Source: Rhizophagus irregularis
Taxonomy: Eukaryota > Glomeromycota > Glomeromycetes > Glomerales > Glomeraceae
Length of the DNA: 64,000 bases
Direction: 5' to 3'
Assembly (NCBI RefSeq): GCF_026210795.1
Contig: NC_089440.1
Location: 1,550,001-1,614,000 of the forward strand
Shown here: positions 24,901 through 37,322 of the stretch, piece after piece
How positions within the stretch are numbered: the stretch's first letter is position 1
How the letters are laid out: every line of letters begins with the position of its first letter
Program-made: the position numbers and the translations under genes
Notes under the pieces: generated by a model
What the model was told of the DNA's origin: nothing
The model's database searches: none
The model's input: only the letters and a program-made list of their open reading frames with translations

Positions 24901-27900
24901 GGTTATCCGATATTCTACCGTGATGATAACAATATGACTGTTGGGATAAAGTCAACTTTGATACTTTTATTCGTGTCGCCTTTTCATAAGATAAATTTTC
25001 AATATAATCTTGTCTTTGCAGTCTCTTCATAAGATTAAACACTTTAATCTTGAGAGAATATTGATTCCATAAGTTATATATCGTCTCATCCTTATCACTA
25101 TTGTATTTCCTATTTTCGAAGCGAGTAATTGACATAACCAAAGGGTAATTGCTAGTAATATCAAGAGGCTAAAGAAGATATTAAAATGTTATTAAAAGAA
25201 GAGACACTTAAAGTAAAGACAGAATATCTCTCACCTGAGACATTATATAAGATAAATTCAGATCAATTAGTTTAGCTAATTGAATTTTAATTTCATTAAG
25301 ATGAGAAACAAGTGGATGACCAATCAAGGTATCGTTCATGAATTTGATGTACTCTAAAATATTTATCTCATGAATCCCCACCAAATTAAATGACCGAATT
25401 AAATAAGAAACAAAGCCAAGCCAGCGATTCCTCAAAGAAACATCATCTAGAGAAATATTCTCAATAAAATAATCACAAGATACAAGTAATTCTTGTAATG
25501 AGGAAAACGACAACAAGTCATTATGGTTTAATTTAGAAACCCCATATTTAAATAAAAGGTATATCAAATAAGATCCTTGAAGATGGACCATAGACAGTCT
25601 TGCCTCCTCCTTAATAAAAATTCCCTCATTAAATGTAGGAGATAAGGTACAGATTAAGTTCTCTTCATTGACCATATTGAATTTCTTTGTAAAATCTTGA
25701 AGATACTTCATCATTTCATTCGGTACGCAATCAATGAAGTAAATTTGTCGAAAAGCTTTATGTAAAGCCTGTAGTAGTCCTTCGCCTCGTTGAAGCATCT
25801 CAACAATGAATCGAGAAAATAAGATATATTCTCTCATATTTTGTCTTAAAGACAACATGCAAGAATTTCCTTCTATACTAAACTGAGGATTATTCGTAAA
25901 AGAAACAAGTTCTGAGACACGAAGTCCGAGTCCGTTTGCAATTTTAATAATATCTTGTTGATTTTCAAAAAGTTCTGTCTTCAACAAGGCTATTTCTACG
26001 CCACGATTCCTCATAGATCTAGATAATTCACCATTTCTCGGATCAGTAGTCATAAATAACCTGAAATTTTTATGAGGTTGAATAATTTTTACGTCACCGT
26101 CTATAAGACCTCTCTCGTTAATCATCAAGACTCCATTTGGTTCAATCAATGAGTTAAGCCTATCCAATACAGATGGATTACAAAGATTGGCATTATCAAT
26201 CAACAACCAATGACCATTTTGGAGTGCGTTTATAAGAACCCCATCAATCCACTCAAACCGACCAGTAATAGGTCCACTTTCGAGAAATTTGAGTGTTGTG
26301 ATTTTGTCCAGTAGATTGCTTTTTTCATTATCAAAGAGCGAGCACAAGTTATACTTGGCCATTGTTTGTTGTAGAATATCTAACAATTGGTCAACCACTG
26401 TATAATCTAACTGAAGTGAAGAACGATTAGTTGTTGAATTTTGGATACTAAATTTAATATGATTTTCCAAAGTAAATAATATATCATTAAGTTTTTTCAA
26501 TACTTGTAATGCATCATTATCCTTAAATAAATTGCTCGAATGTGAAACAATAAGAACTTTCTTTGTCACTTCAATAGATAATCGTCTTAATTCATCGATA
26601 ACTATTTGTCGATGTCTAGCTAAATCTACTTGTTCGAATCCACCAAGTAATTCAATTGTATCAACGGAGCTATTCATTGCAAATTCCTCAAGATGATTAC
26701 CAGTTAAATTAGCCAACAGTCTAACAAGACTTGTTTTCCCAGTTGCTTCATGTCCGGTAAGAATTACCATCCAATTGAATTCTACACATTTCATTAGGGA
26801 TTCTAAAGGCCTCAATTGAGAATGTAAAATATGAAATGAATTTTCTATATATTTATATCCACAATTTGATTGACGTTGAAGAAGAGAATGTCCGATCTGA
26901 ATATAACGCGAATTAATATGATAATAAGGATTTTTTGGTTGTTGATAATTTTTATCAAAAATTTCATTAAATAAATTAATAGCGTGAATTCTATCTTCGA
27001 TAGTTCTCATTCTCCGCAAATAAATTAGGTCTAGATATTGATCAGGAATTGAATTAAATCCGAGACCTCTATCATTGGTTAAAAGTTCTAACCAACGAAA
27101 AACATCGCGTAAGTTAAATTCCCAGGGACAACCCTTTCTACCAAATAAGCATTTAATCATTGTATCTTCGTACATTCGGTCGTTAAATTCTATAATTTTC
27201 TCCAATAATGAATCTTCAATTTGAGGGAAAAGACATTTAGTAATGAAAAGCATATCTGTTTTAGTAAGTTGTTCTATATAAACTTGTGTGAATCGATTGA
27301 TAAAGGATCTTGGAAGTCCTTTTCTTCCTCCACCTTGATGTATAGGATTCTGAGCACCGAAAACACGAAATTCATTAGAACAAAAGAATTCCTTATTTAA
27401 TTCGGGTATATATACAGCACAGCGATGATCTAAACATGAGTTGAGACCTTCTAAAACCGACTGAGAAGCAAGATTCAATTCATCTAAGAGAACCCAGTCA
27501 CCAGATTTCATTGCCTGAAGAAATGGTGCATCGCGCCATGCAAATTCACAATTACTACCACCTTCTACGGGAAGGTCAGAACCAAATAAGTCCATTAAAT
27601 CCGTTTGTTCGGATAAATTGATTCGAATAAGCTTATGTCCAGATGCTGCGGCCAATGCTGTAATTAAACTTGTTTTTCCTACTCCAGGACTTCCTTCTAA
27701 TAATATTGGTTTTTTTAATTGCATAGCTCGAAGTACACGCATTGCATTATCCAATGTCGTTGGCGCTTGCAAAGTAAAAGTAATTTGATAATTGCCAAAT
27801 GTTCCTTTAGGTATATAGAATGGGTGGATTCCGAATAATGATTCTGTATAATGAATTTTTTCATTTTCATTGGTAAAGCTTTGGCTAAAAACATTATCTT

Positions 27901-30900
27901 GTTTAACATCACCCTCCAATTCCAATAATTTTGCGAGACATCTCATTCTAAATTCCTTCAACACTTGTCCGGATAACAATGACCCCGATGCACCGTTGGA
28001 ACCAAGACCATCCAAAAATACAAGACTTCCTCCATTAACAAAAGATTCATGCGGTCCCAATTGTTCTACTGTGGAGTTCATAAATGAAACCCATGATAAA
28101 ATATCTCGCAAACTAATGATGGTACGATTATTGTTCAATGAGCGTGAAAACCACTCTATAAAATCAAGAATTTTGTGACCATATCCTGCTAAACTATCAT
28201 GTGAAAATTGTTCTTCAATTATGTGTAATAAATCTTCATGATCTGTAACAGATGGAACCCAAATTTCTGTAAATCGATTCCTCAATGCTGGTGACAGTTC
28301 CTTTTTACCATAATCACCTCCAGGATTCATAGTTGCTAAGAACTGGAATCCATTTTTCGCAACTAATTCCTCGACATGTTTTCCACTTTTTTCTGCTAGC
28401 ACTAAAGTCCTACTTGGTTCAAGGACACTATTAAGGCGCTCGATAACTGAATCATCTGCTAAGGATATCTCATCAAGTAAAAAGAAATTGCCATGCTTCA
28501 TGGCTTGAACTAATGGACCATCATGCCATTCAAACAATGTGCGAGCTTGCTTACATCTTAAACGTAATGATGTTACTAAGTCAGTGATATTTTCATCAGA
28601 TACTGTTGGGGATGTATTCCACTTCTCATCCTTACAAAAATCTTGGAATAGAGTGATCAACTGACTCAGATCTATCTCTTCTAAACATATGTTTTCTTGA
28701 GGAGCATATTTTCTTAAAAAGTCGATTAGATCGCGTTTAAGATCATTATTTAGATTTCCCTTATTTCTTAATGGCCTTTGGCCGCCAAGCAGATCAGCTG
28801 TCTCAGTACTATGATGACAATTAACAATATGTAATTCTTTTTCCTTTATTTCTGCCAACATTTGACATATTGTTGTTTTCCCACAGCCGGTTTCGCCAAT
28901 CAATAAAATCGGTTCATTAAATTTTAAGCATTGAGTAACTAAAGTAAATAAACGTTTCATAGCCTTAGTCCAAACAATATCCGTTTTGCCATGTCTCAAG
29001 GATATGTATTTTTTAAACTCATCCATATTTGAACAGTCATACATTTTTTGCTCATCGATTGTTACTTTCATAACTGATTCCAAAACTTGTTTTACGATCA
29101 ATTTTTCATCAGGTTTCCTTATTCTCTCGGCTAATAACATATATCCTTGCTCTGCTAATTCCTGATATCCTATGGCACCTCTCTCTGCCCAGCGGAATAA
29201 ATCTCTCAACGTAATATATCCGTGCTTTTGTTCAAAAATTCTTGTTCCTTGTCTTCTTTCCATTAAATACTTGTAAACTTGTACAAGTCGTTTACAATAA
29301 GATGGAGCAATTTCACATCTCTCTGAAAGAATAACTTCTAATTCATCCTCCGGTATATCATCAAAATGTAGTTCTAAAAATCTATTACGAAAAGCACGGG
29401 AAAGTACTTTGCGACCTCCATATAAACCGGGAGGATTCTGAGTTGCAAATAACATAAAACCTTTGTGAGGTTTAACAATTTCTTGAGTTTCTGGAATCAA
29501 CAACTCTCTATTATCATCTAATAACCTATTTAAAGCTTCCAAAACATCTGTTGGTGCCAAATTCAATTCATCTAACACAATCCAATATCCTTTCTTTAAT
29601 GCTTCAACCAATACACCTTCTTGAAATTCTAGTTTTCCTTCAGAATTAGAAACATAAGTTCCAAGATATTCTTGAATGTCGGTATGTTCATGATTGTTGA
29701 TTCTCACAAAGCGATGCCCAGAACGTTTGGCTAAATACTGAATCATGCTTGTTTTACCAGCAGATGTATGACCTTGAATTAAGACAGGATATTTCCCACT
29801 CATTACAACTCTTGAAAGATTGTCCAAGTTCTTTTTAACAGATGACGTTAAAATATAATGGGGCATATGTTCAGGATAATCTCCTAATTCGAGCCAGAAG
29901 TATCCAAATTGGATGTAATTACCATTTAAAGGCTGTTTAGGAATTTGTGTTATTAAATTTTTAGGATTTTTGACACCATTTAGCAAAAATTTCTCTACTA
30001 AACCCCTCAACAAAATTTCACTTTCTTTATTTGATTGTGTTAAAAAGGTCATACAAAATCCCTCATACATAGAACGTCTTAATCCATAAGATGGTGTTAT
30101 TTGCACTACATAACTTAATGCACGAGTTAGCGTCCTTATACTAAAATGAAATCTTTGATTTGCACCATCAGCAATTATATGTCGCTGTTGTAATTCTTTG
30201 ACAGCTATATAAAATTCTACAATATCGGTACAAGCATGTTCATCACCGTGAACGCAACCAGCTAAATATTGTTTGACTATAGTTAATAAATCATCTCGTC
30301 TTTTATCAGGTGAATGAACATAAAACTCGGTAAATCGATTTCTTAATCCTGGAGGTAAATCTCGCTTACCCACATCAGTAGCAGGATTCATACAGGCAAA
30401 GACACGAAAATTTGGATGTCTTTTAACTGGTTCAATATCACCTTTTTCTGTTAATAATAAAGATCCTTGAGAATCCTGAAGCAAGCCACTCAAGCATTCC
30501 AATGTCTCTGTAGATGCCAAATTAATTTCATCTAAAAGTATCCAATCGCCTTTTGTCACAGCTTTTACCAACGAACCTTCTACAAAACTAAAAACGAATT
30601 TATTACGTATTTGATCCTGTTGACTTTCAAACTCTATAATAGAGTTTTCGAATAATTTCCAGCGATTCCGTAATTCGGGGTTTGAAGACTTTCGAGAAGA
30701 ATGTTTTTGCAACGAATTACTATCTTGATCATCCATATCATGGTTATAATCTTCATCGAATTTTTGTCCCGCCATTTTAATAGCCTGTTTCATAAGAGAC
30801 ACAAACTTATCAAATTTTCTTGCAATATATACTTTTCGAACAGTTTCCAAGAACCGCACATTTCGTCGAATAGAAAAAGTTTTTTCAAAAAGTTTATCAA

Positions 30901-33401
30901 ATTCCTCTTTAAGTGGACTTGCAAGAATTTTAGCATCAACAGGTTTGAACCCGCCGAGAAGATCACTACTGTCACTTTGTTGTGATAAATTCACAACCAC
31001 AAGATTTTGATGCATAATTTTTGCAAGATGTTGGATCACTGTCGTTTTACCTGTACCAGTTTCACCAACTAATAATACAGGCTCGCATAAATGGACACAC
31101 ACAGCAATTTGTTCCAATAATCTCAAAGCATGACCGGTAACAGCAAAAGGTCTCTTTCGTATTGGTCTAGTTATATCTTCTTTCCGATCTGATAGAACTA
31201 AATTAACCCTTCCAATAGATATTATTTTATCATCAATTTTCATTTCAGGTAAATATGAATTCACATACAAGTGAACCCATTCCTTTGATATTTGCAGCGC
31301 ATCACCAATCTTTTCCAAAATCGCAATCCAACTTTCATAATCGGAAATCATTGAGCAAAAACAATCAGCCGCCTCTTTAAACAAATCTTCTCTTATATCT
31401 TGTGTTATTCCCTGGGTTGTGATTATATTATTTCTTGAGCATAAAAGAACCCTCATTCTCTCACACCATTTCATTAAATCACGTGTCGAAATATATCGAC
31501 CTGAATTCGATAAAAATGTTGAATCATGGTGAATCGCTATTATAGTATTAAACACATTCATAATATCTGGCACTAATTCTTGTAAAACAACGAAACGATC
31601 TCTGACAACACAAGTAAGTTCATCAACACTTAACGGGCTGACTTTTATCCGAGTCCACAAAGTTTCCCCAAAGTTCGAGTCATTTACACGTTGATGTACT
31701 GATCTTCTTCCTCCATCAATCGGCAACAAGCTTTTTGTTGCGAATAATTGAAATCCTTGCTTCGCGTCAATTTTTTCACCCCTACTAGAAATAAAAAGCT
31801 GACGCGTTTCAAGCAAAGAGAGTAAAATTGATATAACTTCCATAGGTGCAAGATCTATATCCTCAATTAAAACCCACCGTCCATCACGAACTGCAGTTGT
31901 GAGGACACCGGGTTGCCAACGAAATGAAGCAGGAGTGGATGTAGAAACGTAAGTACCTAAAAGAACTTTAGAATCTGTTTGATCTCCTAAGTGAATTTTC
32001 ACAAGGTCATCACGCCCAGTTACTCTTGCAATTTCTTCAACCAAGGCAGTTTTACCTGCTCCAATAATACCTTCAAGCAAAACTGGTGAGCCCATTGAAA
32101 TTGCCAAACATATGGAATATAAATTATTTTTAGTTGTATCTGTCAAAACAAGTTTTTGCTTGTTTGATACGAAAGATTTCTCTGAACAAGTAAATGATTT
32201 TGGTAATAATACTCCAGAAATATTGACTATCAATGGAGACAAGTCTAATTCACTAATTTGAAAAAGTTCAGAAGAATTTTGATCTATAAAATCATTTTGT
32301 AAAAGTTTTAATTGTTGTTTTGCAAGAGATACTTGTTCCAAAAGTCTTAATAAATAATAATCAATTAATTGTATGTTCTAAATAATTACAATAACGAAGA
32401 AAAATAACAAACTTACGACAACATTCCAATGTCTTGTGTATTCCCATTCTCCCATTCAATTGAGATCATCTCATTATCTGCACCAACCCAATAATGAAAC
32501 GCACTTTCTCTTTGTTCATCACTCATATTAAATACAATACTTAAACACAAAACTGTTAAATATCGTATGGCTATATTAACATGAATCAACAATTGAAAAA
32601 GTGGTGACCAATTCCACAATTTTATAAAAGTGCTCCCAGAAAATCTTAAAAGTCGATAAGCTGTTAATAAAAGTCGTTGCAAATCTTGGGAATTCTAGAT
32701 AATCATAAAGAAAAATAAATAAAAAATAATGCAATTAATTATAAAGTCTATAATTATAATATTCGTATACTTCATTGCTTATATCTTCTTGATTTAATAA
32801 ATTGAGTCTCTCTAGCAATGAGGATGTTTGTGAAAAAAATGTAACCGCAAAACTAAAGTAATCATTTAAGAAAATTAGAGGATCAAATTAGTTTGAAACG
32901 AAAAAAATTAGATTTAAAAGCTATTTACCTTAAAAGCTGGGGTTCAATTGGAAGTAATAAACTAAATGCATTAGCAACTTTTTCAACTTTAGACATCACA
33001 TCATAATCAACTTCCATAGTATCATTATTGTTTGATAATAACCAACGCGAAACAAGATCGATTAAAATTGGACGAAATAAATTAGCTATATTAAGAGTTA
33101 ATGATGGAATTAGAAGTAAATTTGATATACAATCTAATAATTTTTTAGTATTATTAATTTCATTCTTATTATCATTTATTATATAAGAATTCAAAATCTC
33201 GTATTGTCCTTCTGAAATAATTGAAGAAAATGAAGAATTTTGTTGATTGATTTGTTCAATTTTTGATAATAATTTTTGACAGGCAACTTTCATATTTATG
33301 CTTAAAGGATCATATAAGCAGATTTCATGCATCGTATACTTTTCTTCTTCAGTATCTATGTCCATAGGATTATTTGTTAACATTACTTCTTTAGAAGCCA
33401 T
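15996..33401 (-). CDS. MDN1: midasin, giant AAA+ ATPase of 60S ribosome assembly (complete gene)
   Basis: Midasin (Rea1) strips assembly factors such as Ytm1 and Rsa4 from pre-60S particles in nucleolus and nucleoplasm. About 13 exons join into roughly 5,400 residues, the family's usual size. Exon 1 starts at ATG 33401; two short exons follow (about 32860-32770 and 32685-32415). The exon at 32341-25230 carries six AAA modules with Walker A motifs GIIGAGKT (about 32060), GETGTGKT (31060), GHTSAGKT (29765), GETGCGKT (28890), GSPGVGKT (27685) and GHEATGKT (26745), several followed by LLDE-type Walker B. The last has LLIDNAN instead of DE, fitting a degenerate AAA6. Seven short exons (25141-23100) lead to the exon ending at 15996, with the long helical linker (to about 18720), a Glu/Asp-rich region (about 18700-16980) and the C-terminal MIDAS domain with AVDDSKS (D-x-S-x-S) near 16600. 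The reading frames between exons are joined by normal GT-AG introns, so this is one gene. Confidence 0.95.
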
Positions 33402-34002
33402 AATTAAATAAATGTCGATGACTGAAATAATTTAACCTTCGATAATCAAAAAAATTTTTTTTATTACACAAGATCTTACGTCGATCACGCGCGTTCAAAA
33501 ATTAACTGACACGTGACCTTATTGCAAATCATTTCCACTTGATAAATCTAGAAAAAGTCACATCCCGCAGTACTAATATTTTTCATAGGGATCGATATTT
33601 AATTAGTTATTTAATTATGGTAATAAGTTTACGTAATCATAAACATTAACCCCACTCGACCTGCAAATGTTCCCGATGAGCTTATATACTATATACGATC
33701 ATAATAATAAAAATTAAAACTACCAACACTATATTTACTAATATACATTTTATTAATTTTAAATTATCTATTCAATCAAACCCCTAAAAAATATATGTAA
33801 AACTGGGATCTAGGTTTATATAAACTACTATATAATATTTTAGAGTTGAATTAACTATTAATTTTAAGAGAATGGATCATCAGTTAATAGAAGAAAATAA
33901 TCAATATTTTATAATTAATTTTATAATTAATTAATAAAAAAAAACCAGTATGTAATAACTTTTTTATCCTAAAAAAATATTTTACAAAACTTACATTATA
34001 AG

Positions 34003-34164
34003 TACAATTAATCTTATTTTTTTTTTTTATTATACTCAAAGGAATCATAATACATCAATACAAAGGGAGAAACTAGTCTCTAAAATGCCCTAAACAATCG
34101 AAAAAATTGCCTACCTGCCGAAGTGCAATGGCAAATATATCCCATGAAAATACAATTAATCTTA
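34003..34164 (-). mobile_element. short retroposon on the minus strand with 14-bp target site duplication
   Basis: TACAATTAATCTTA stands at 34003-34016 and is repeated exactly at 34151-34164. The 134 bp between begin on the plus strand with a run of T, that is, an A tail when read on the minus strand. The body (34040-34145) is much less AT-biased than its surroundings and has no reading frame. Near its minus-strand 5' end it has a small stem made by TTGCC and GGCAA. It does not resemble the insertion at 15770-15962, so it is a different family or another part of a LINE. Confidence 0.65.
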
Positions 34165-34544
34165 ATAATTATAATTAATTTTAAAAAACAACAAATATTT
34201 AAAATAATAAAAAGCATAATTATAAAATATAATCAATTTCTTCTATAATTACACTTTTAGAACTACTTTATAAAAATCACTGATTTTTTGAAATATTATT
34301 ATAAAACTAGATAAAGTAACTTTTAAAATAATTGTGCAATTATTTTATAAAATTTTTATAATATATTAAAATATATTTGAAGTATTTTTGAAATTAGTAT
34401 ATATATATTAAAAATAATATTAAAGTTAATTATATTATAGTAACAAAATAATTATAAAAATATTAAAAAATTATTGTAATATTATTTTGAATTATTTTTA
34501 TAAAACCAGATACAGTACAATTACAAAATAGAAATAATGTATTC

Positions 34545-34683
34545 ACCGCACCCTGCGTTACAAATTTATATATATTTTTATGTTTATCATTTGCCATTTT
34601 AAGGAGGAGTGCGGTGTATAAACTAAAGATCGACATAAATAATTTACAAAAAAGGAAGGATGCTTTGTAACGCAGGGTGCGGT
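34545..34683. mobile_element. 139-bp MITE-like element with perfect 20-bp terminal inverted repeats
   Basis: ACCGCACCCTGCGTTACAAA at 34545-34564 is matched by its exact reverse complement at 34664-34683. The interior of about 100 bp is non-coding and contains another GTGCGGTGTATAAA resembling the right end plus flank. Such GC-rich ends in an AT-rich desert and the small size fit a miniature inverted-repeat transposable element. A clean target duplication is not visible; a 10-bp pair (TAATGTATTC and AAATAAATTC, 7 of 10) is only suggestive. Confidence 0.7.
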
Positions 34684-35824
34684 AAATAAATTCACTCTAC
34701 AAAATAATAATAAATTATATTTCAAAATCATTATAAAATTAATTTAAAAAAAATCACATTTTTAGCTAAGTAATATCTTATATAATCACATGATTTTATT
34801 ATTCATATAATTTTTCATTAAAATATTATTCTATTAAAAAACTATTTATTTTATTTTATAGTGTAATTCTATAAAGAATTCAATTTATTTAAATACTAAA
34901 GTTGTATTTTTATTTAGTACTATAAATTTATCTTAAATTATACTATTACATGTAATTATATATATAAAAGGTATTTTACTTATATTTATTATATTATTAA
35001 AATATTATTATACTTTATATAATTAGAGAAGTTACATATATATATTACATAATATTTAGTTTAATATAAATTTACTTTCCTTTTTCCTTATCAGTTAAAT
35101 TATAATATTTATAAATTATATAATTTTATTAAATGTAATGTAAGATTTTGGTTATCCTTCTTTTTCCTTTAATAATTACATAATATCTGTAAACTTCCTT
35201 AATAAAATGATTATAAAAAATGTATTTATTATATAAAAAATTTGAAACCAAATAAAATATAATTAAAAGAAAAAAAGAAAGTATTTATAAAGAAAGTTGA
35301 ATATACTAAAAATAATAATAATATTATATATATACAGTATATTTTTATTTTTATTTTTTTATCACAGCATATTTACAGTTTTATTAAAGTATAAATAAAA
35401 GAAATATATACAAAGTAAATTTCTATAAACTACTCTAATATAATTAAATTACAAACCACTTATTATACGTAAAGTACTTTACATATGTACTGTTAAGTGA
35501 TTGTTTAATTTTATAGGTAAACTTCATTTATATTATAATAGGTTTTCTTAACCAATATTACTATATATATTATTCTATCTTTAATAATAAATCTATTTTA
35601 AATTAATTTTATATATTCTATATTAATAATTATCTAAAATTATTTTTTTTAGAAATTTTGTAAAATATTATAAATTTAAATTTAAATTATTTTAAATTAA
35701 TTTAAAATTAATAAATAATATTAAATTTATAACTTTTTATTTATTTTATTTATTTTATTTTTTTTGTATTTCAAATATGACTGGTTAGAGCTTTTATTGA
35801 ATTTATTAAAGTTGTAAATTCAAC

Positions 35825-36386
35825 TATGATGCCAAAAGTCTATACTTGACAATCACGTGATTTTGTTCTAATTTTCTGAACCAATTCTATATTATATGAT
35901 CCAGATTCAGCCAATAAAAAACTGGAATTTTTTGTGTAAAGTACTAATAAAATATGGTTTTTAAAAATTTTTTATTACAAACAAGATAAAACATAAGAAA
36001 AAGTAGATTTCAGCAATAAATCGCAACTACTATTTCATAAAAATCATTGATAAAAAATTTTTTTTTAAAAAAAATTACATTTGATTCATATTATGATAAT
36101 TTGAGTTGGTATTATCACAATATATGGAGTCAACCCAAATTATCATAAATTCTGGTCAATATATTTTATTTTAAATTTGGGACGATCATATGAAAATCAT
36201 GCAATTTCAAATGCTTATAACTTTTTATATAGATCTTCTTTTAAAAATCTGACTAGTAATTTGATAAAGCTTATCTCAAAGAATAAAATTACCAGTTTAT
36301 TTTTTCTAAATTGTATTTTTTTTAAGAAGTTGAAAGATTTTTAAGTGTTACATTTTTATTGTTAAGTATAGACTTCTGGCACTATA
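35825..36386. mobile_element. Tc1/mariner-like non-autonomous element flanked by TA
   Basis: The left end TGATGCCAAAAGTCTATACT (35827-) and the right end, read in reverse (TAGTGCCAGAAGTCTATACT, from 36384), are imperfect inverted repeats of about 26 bp. Both are directly bordered by TA (35825-35826, 36385-36386), the target duplication of the Tc1/mariner superfamily. The 558-bp interior has no transposase frame. It holds a second, nested inverted repeat: TTATGATAATTTGAGTTG at 36091-36108 and its near-perfect reverse complement at 36131-36148. Confidence 0.65.
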
Positions 36387-36639
36387 CAAATTTAAAAGAC
36401 CTCACTCTCACTATGTAATGAAAATATTCAGGCATATCTACTATAATTTTTTATTAAAAATTATATATATGAATTAATTTGTAAAATTAATATTAAATTT
36501 TTTTTTTAGATTTTACTAAATTGAAATATATTTAATATTATATTAAAAAGGAAATTTAAAAAAATGGAAAATAATAATAATCAATAAAATTAAATATTTG
36601 TAATAAAAATTTCAGAAAAAAAAGTATAAAACAATTGTA

Positions 36640-37316
36640 AAAATATAATGTATCATTTAATAATATTTTGTTGTTATATAATACTATATTTTTATTATTG
36701 ATTTTTTAGCTAAAGTAAAGGAAAAATTATATTAAAAGAATTGTTAAATTGGTAAAGCCTTATTAGTAAATCAAAGCTATTAAATTAAATGAATTTATAT
36801 ATATATATTGTTTTTTTTAAAAAAATTAAAGAAAACTTTAATATAAAATAATTTTAAAATCTTTTATTTTTTAGAGAATCTGGTTTATTTGAATATTATT
36901 TTCCATTAACATTGGTATTAAAAAGCCCAATTCAATTTATACTGGCTAAATAATAGTATTTAGCAGAAAAAACAAATTCAAATTGTGGAAACAAAAAAGA
37001 TAGAATAAATAATTGTAATAATATAATAATATAATGTATCATTTATAATGCCTTGTTGTCATATAATACTGTGTTTACTATTGATTTTTTAGCTAAAGCA
37101 AAGGAAAGATCATATTAAAAGATTTTTAAAAACTTTGGTAATTTTACAATATAAAGTGATTTTAAAAAATCTTTTTATTTTTTAAAGAACCTGGTTTATT
37201 TGACTATTATTTTCCATTAATATTGGTATAAAAGCCCAATACATTTACTGGCTAAATAATAATATTCAGCAGAAAAAAATAACAATTCAAATTGTGAAAA
37301 CAAAAAAAAAAATAGA
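36640..37316. repeat. diverged tandem duplication beside the SWC5 3' end
   Basis: A block beginning ATAATGTATCATTTA (about 36649) recurs at about 37031. The copies share in the same order: a GTTGT[TC]ATATAATACT segment, GATTTTTTAGCTAAAG, CTGGTTTATTTGA, TATTATTTTCCATTAA, ACTGGCTAAATAATA and a CAGAAAAAA / TTCAAATTGTG tail. Copy one is about 370 bp and copy two about 290 bp, with many small gaps. The second copy runs into the last bases before the SWC5 stop, so the unit probably derives from the SWC5 3' UTR and downstream sequence. Confidence 0.65.
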
Positions 37317-37322
37317 ATAACT

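Larger units (their letters stand above)
33402..37322. other. AT-rich gene desert with several small mobile elements
   Basis: About 3.9 kb without a convincing gene, extremely rich in A and T, with long stretches of TA-type microsatellite. It includes the midasin upstream region (CACGTG core at 33510-33515), a minus-strand retroposon (34017-34150), a 139-bp inverted-repeat element (34545-34683), a Tc1/mariner-like element (35827-36384) and a tandem duplication (36640-37316) abutting the SWC5 stop codon. These are listed separately. Confidence 0.7.

Noticed and set aside
23000-25141. Several short minus-strand frames that look like separate small genes
   Set aside because: They join in order through GT-AG introns between the two very long midasin exons, and the combined protein has the normal midasin length and order.
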